12,647 nucleotides of DNA from Myxococcota bacterium (GTDB lineage: Bacteria > Myxococcota_A > UBA9160 > PR03). A model generated the notes under the pieces. It saw only the letters and a program-made list of their open reading frames with translations, ran no database searches and had not been told where the DNA came from. A program made the translations under genes and the position numbers. Shown in pieces: positions 12,565 through 12,647 of this stretch; position 1 is the first letter of the stretch, and each line of letters begins with the position of its first letter. Location: contig JASJBO010000266.1 of assembly GCA_030066475.1 (NCBI GenBank), positions 1-12,647 on the forward strand, written 5' to 3'.

Positions 12565-12647
12565 CTAGCCCTCCTCGGAGAGGAATGCGCCGAGCGCCTC
12601 GAGGAAGGCGTCGAGCTGGTCGTGGTGCACCCAGTGGGCCGCGCCCG
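12565..12647 (-). CDS. C-terminal fragment of an alpha/beta hydrolase
   Basis: Only the last 26 codons and the TAG stop (12567-12565) lie in the window; the gene continues past the right edge. They read GAAHWVHHDQLDAFLEALGA followed by FLSEEG. This is the standard end of an alpha/beta-hydrolase fold protein: the His-Trp-Val stretch carries the catalytic histidine of the Ser-Asp-His triad, and the final helix (DAFLEALGAFL) is the usual capping helix. Serine and aspartate would lie outside the window. The substrate cannot be told from this part. The gene converges on the 177-residue gene. Confidence 0.75.
   Translation of the reverse strand, partial: GAAHWVHHDQLDAFLEALGAFLSEEG

Overview
The window looks like chromosomal DNA of a very GC-rich bacterium. 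Sampled 60-base rows inside genes give about 70-80% GC. GTG and TTG starts, GGGAGG-type ribosome binding sites and long antisense reading frames all fit this. The gene set includes a steroid-type acyl-CoA ligase, a DUF1329 exported protein, a GPH-family transporter, a Tat-type aldo/keto reductase with iron-sulfur motifs and a LuxR-TolB-TPR regulator. It suggests an uncultured lineage around the former Deltaproteobacteria (Myxococcota, Desulfobacterota or Binatota relatives). This placement is an inference from gene content and cannot be fixed from the sequence alone. I see no rRNA, tRNA, CRISPR array, transposase or phage gene.

Layout, left to right. Positions 1-71 (minus) hold the first 23 codons of a secreted or membrane-anchored protein. 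Positions 239-1750 (minus) encode a LuxR-type regulator fused to a TolB-like domain and TPR repeats. Positions 1751-2422 carry no convincing gene: two copies of a dispersed hairpin repeat, then about 500 bases of unique, somewhat less GC-rich sequence with several strong hairpins. Then come apaH (2423-3262, minus) and, divergent from it, a GPH-type transporter (3320-4771), a FadD19-like acyl-CoA ligase (4813-6429) and a DHH-family phosphoesterase (6549-7943). Positions 7944-8227, between two convergent gene ends, are almost entirely repeat: two and a half tandem copies in one orientation and one copy in the other. After this are a DUF1329 exported protein (8228-9715, minus), a divergent GNAT acetyltransferase (9769-10386), and a membrane-anchored, iron-sulfur aldo/keto reductase (10370-11920, minus) whose end overlaps the GNAT gene by 17 bases. 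Last come an unrecognised 177-residue protein (11968-12501) and the 3' end of an alpha/beta hydrolase (12565-12647, minus).

How the parts may work together: the transporter and acyl-CoA ligase lie 41 bases apart on one strand and could import and activate a carboxylic acid, with the DHH gene following behind its own probable promoter. The other genes appear to be single transcription units separated by short divergent promoters.

The two most unusual things are the following. First, a repeat family built from two variable three-base-loop hairpins between conserved blocks; its copies lie at gene ends and all point the same way relative to the gene upstream of them. Second, the aldo/keto reductase, which has two ordinary membrane spans followed by a third span with a twin-arginine motif. 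That layout predicts a folded, iron-sulfur-loaded enzyme held on the outer face of the membrane.
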